Assembly: GCA_023515795.1 (NCBI GenBank)
Contig: JALGPX010000162.1
Location: 1 to 20,945 of the forward strand
Reading direction: 5' to 3'
DNA length: 20,945 nucleotides
From: Amoeboaphelidium occidentale
Taxonomy: Eukaryota > Aphelidiomycota > Aphelidea
Of the stretch, positions 19,530 to 20,945 are shown piece by piece. The notes beneath the pieces were generated by a model. It had not been told where the DNA came from. It saw only the letters and a program-made list of their open reading frames with translations, and did not search any database. Position numbers and translations under genes: made by a program. Within the stretch, counting starts at the first letter, position 1; each line of letters starts with the position of its first letter.

Positions 19530-19810
19530 TTAATTTCTTCTCTTCTTTCTTCCACCAGAATAATCATCATCATAACCATAATCTCCGCTCCTTCTAGTAG
19601 ATTGTTGTTGTTGTTGTTGTTGTTCCCTCCATTCATGTTCTTCCCTCAATCTACGAATCTTTCTTTCAGATTCTTCATATTCTTCCTTTGTATACCCACC
19701 ATGTTTCTCATTGATATCAGTCGTTATAACAACAACTCTTCTATCAGATTCTCTTTTACCAAAATCTTTTCTGTCACCTTCTCTATAATTGTGTTTATCC
19801 TGGTAACGAC

Positions 19811-19852
<42 letters not shown>

Positions 19853-20775
19853 CAACATGATGTTGTTGTTGTGAATGACTTCTTCCATTACTTTTATGTT
19901 GTTGTCCATCCAAACTGAAGATGCTACTATTACTTCTATGCTGCTGAGGATTGGAATAACTTCTATCATTACCACGACCATGATCTCTCTGATGATTATC
20001 TCTGTAATTATCTTTCGGGTAGTCCCTGTAATTATCTCTAGGATAATCCCTATGCTGTTGATCCCTAGGCGGACTCCTGTGTTTCTGATCTCTAGGATAA
20101 TCCCTTTGATCTCTTTCTCTAGGATAATCTCTCTGTTGATCTCTGTAACTATCTCTAGGATAATCCCTTTGATCCCTCTCTTTAGGATAATCCCTAGGCG
20201 GACTCCTATGATTCTGATTCCTAGAATAATCTCTTGGATAATCTTTATCGTTAGGATGATCCCGAGACTGATTCCTATCTCTTGTCTGTCTTTGAGGTGA
20301 ATTCCTTCTTTCCCTACTTCTATCCCTACTCCTTGGATAATTACTTCTATCTCTACTACTGTTCTGATAGTAACCCTTTTGTCTATCACCACCACCACCA
20401 CCACTACCACCACCACCATAATTATTATTATTATAACCACCACCACCATGTCCACCTGCTGATGAAACATATCTTCCTTTACCCTGACCCCAATNTCTAT
20501 CTCTACTACTGTTCTGATAGTAACCCTTTTGTCTATCACCACCACCACCACCACCACTACCACCACCATAATTATTATTATTATAACCACCACCACCACC
20601 ACTACCACCATAATTATTATTATTATAACCACCACCACCATGTCCACCTGCTGATGAAACATATCTTCCTTTACCCTGACCCCAATAATAATCCCTATCC
20701 CTATCCCTATCTCTGTCTCTGTTATAATCATCCCTCCTCTTCATAGAATCCCTTCCCCTAATATCATTCCTTCTC

Positions 20776-20807
<32 letters not shown>

Positions 20808-20942
20808 ATGTTGATGATGATGTTGCTGTGAATTATATGAACTCCTTCTAATATCCTTCTCAACCATCATATTCTTTTCTTCTGCTGCTTCTTCTTCTAC
20901 TTCATTCTTATTCATCTTTATAAGAATATCCTGTAATTCCAT
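19530..20942 (-). CDS. low-complexity RGG/Gly-Asn/RD-repeat, poly-Q protein, probably RNA-associated
   Basis: An open frame of about 470 codons from ATG 20942 to a stop at 19530, with one unknown codon at the N (20495). The order is an acidic N-terminus, poly-His and poly-Gln, an R-D repeat, Gly-rich blocks with NNNNY (two copies of WGQGKGRYVSSAGG), then many RDYPRD/YPRE repeats, a run of 13 Asn, and a final helical charged segment (YTKEEYEESERKIRRLREE) with poly-Gln and a basic end (GGRKKRRN). Such R/D/G/Y-rich composition is common in nuclear RNA-processing proteins, but no folded RNA-binding domain is visible, so the role is a guess. The gene may begin beyond the window because the ATG is four bases from the edge. 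Confidence 0.6.
19811..19852. repeat. (TTA/TAT)n triplet run encoding poly-Asn
   Basis: About 14 triplets, read as AAT codons on the minus strand (13 Asn). Likely length-variable. Confidence 0.9.
20346..20690. repeat. duplicated Gly/Asn-rich segment flanking an N
   Basis: The sequence starting TCTATCTCTACTACTG at 20346 recurs at 20496, and both copies continue through a CCACCA/TTATTA block to the WGQGKGR-coding sequence. The copies meet at the N (20495). The right copy has an extra Gly-rich/NNNNY unit. This is either a real tandem duplication or two contig ends placed side by side without merging. Confidence 0.75.
20495..20495. other. single N: assembly gap in the RGG-type gene
   Basis: One undetermined base between two near-identical segments of the low-complexity gene. 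Confidence 0.9.
20775..20798. repeat. (CTG)8 run, poly-Gln (CAG) on the minus strand
   Basis: Eight CTG triplets followed by ATG/ATGTTG triplets encoding a His/Gln stretch. A candidate length-variable microsatellite inside a coding region. Confidence 0.9.
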
Positions 20943-20945
20943 TCT

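Noticed and set aside
19602-20746. Long plus-strand open frames opposite the RGG-type gene (His/Tyr-rich or Leu/Ile-rich)
   Set aside because: Antisense shadows of triplet-repeat coding sequence; their composition follows directly from the repeats.
1-20945. tRNA, rRNA genes and CRISPR arrays
   Set aside because: None seen: no cloverleaf-like segment with recognisable A/B boxes, no rRNA core sequence, and no regularly spaced repeats.

Overview
The window looks like nuclear DNA of an early-diverging fungus. The main supports are a Skn7/Prr1-type transcription factor (HSF DNA-binding domain plus response-regulator receiver, a fungal architecture), a mitochondrial ribosomal protein with the IGR motif (mS41/Fyv4 family), tightly packed genes, and introns of only about 29-48 bases with GT...AG ends. 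Decayed F-box, Crinkler-like and Polinton-like sequences would suit a zoosporic lineage such as Rozella or another chytrid-like fungus. That placement is inference; no species can be named from the sequence. All gene models were joined by hand translation, and none has transcript support.

Layout. (1) 154-2097, plus strand: an intact FUSC/ALMT-like membrane transporter. (2) About 2100-11335: an accessory island of decayed and duplicated material. It holds a fossil Polinton/Maverick-type DNA polymerase B (plus), a small coiled-coil ORF, a broken Crinkler-like gene with a probable PD-(D/E)XK nuclease domain, a truncated and frameshifted WD40 gene, and three F-box gene copies interleaved with a second kinase fragment. 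Three single N bases interrupt this island. (3) 11460-15201, minus: one five-exon gene for a secreted/transmembrane protein with about 21 WD40-like blades outside, one membrane span and a protein kinase-like domain inside. This is the most unusual object in the window. (4) 15333-19261, minus: a compact block of conserved genes, namely mS41 (three tiny exons), a Skn7-like regulator (three exons) and a UDP-glucuronate 4-epimerase-like enzyme (two exons), spaced 49-131 bases apart. (5) 19530-20942, minus: a low-complexity RGG/RD/poly-Q protein with a sequence gap and a doubled segment.

How they fit together. The conserved genes are ordinary cell functions: sugar-nucleotide metabolism, stress/two-component transcription, mitochondrial translation and transport. 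The WD40-kinase and F-box genes form a repeated unit (kinase 3' end, then an F-box gene 124 bases downstream on the same strand). This unit was duplicated at least once and then degraded, as expected for a fast-evolving, lineage-specific receptor/F-box family. Several array junctions coincide with N bases, so copy number and order there may be assembly artefacts.
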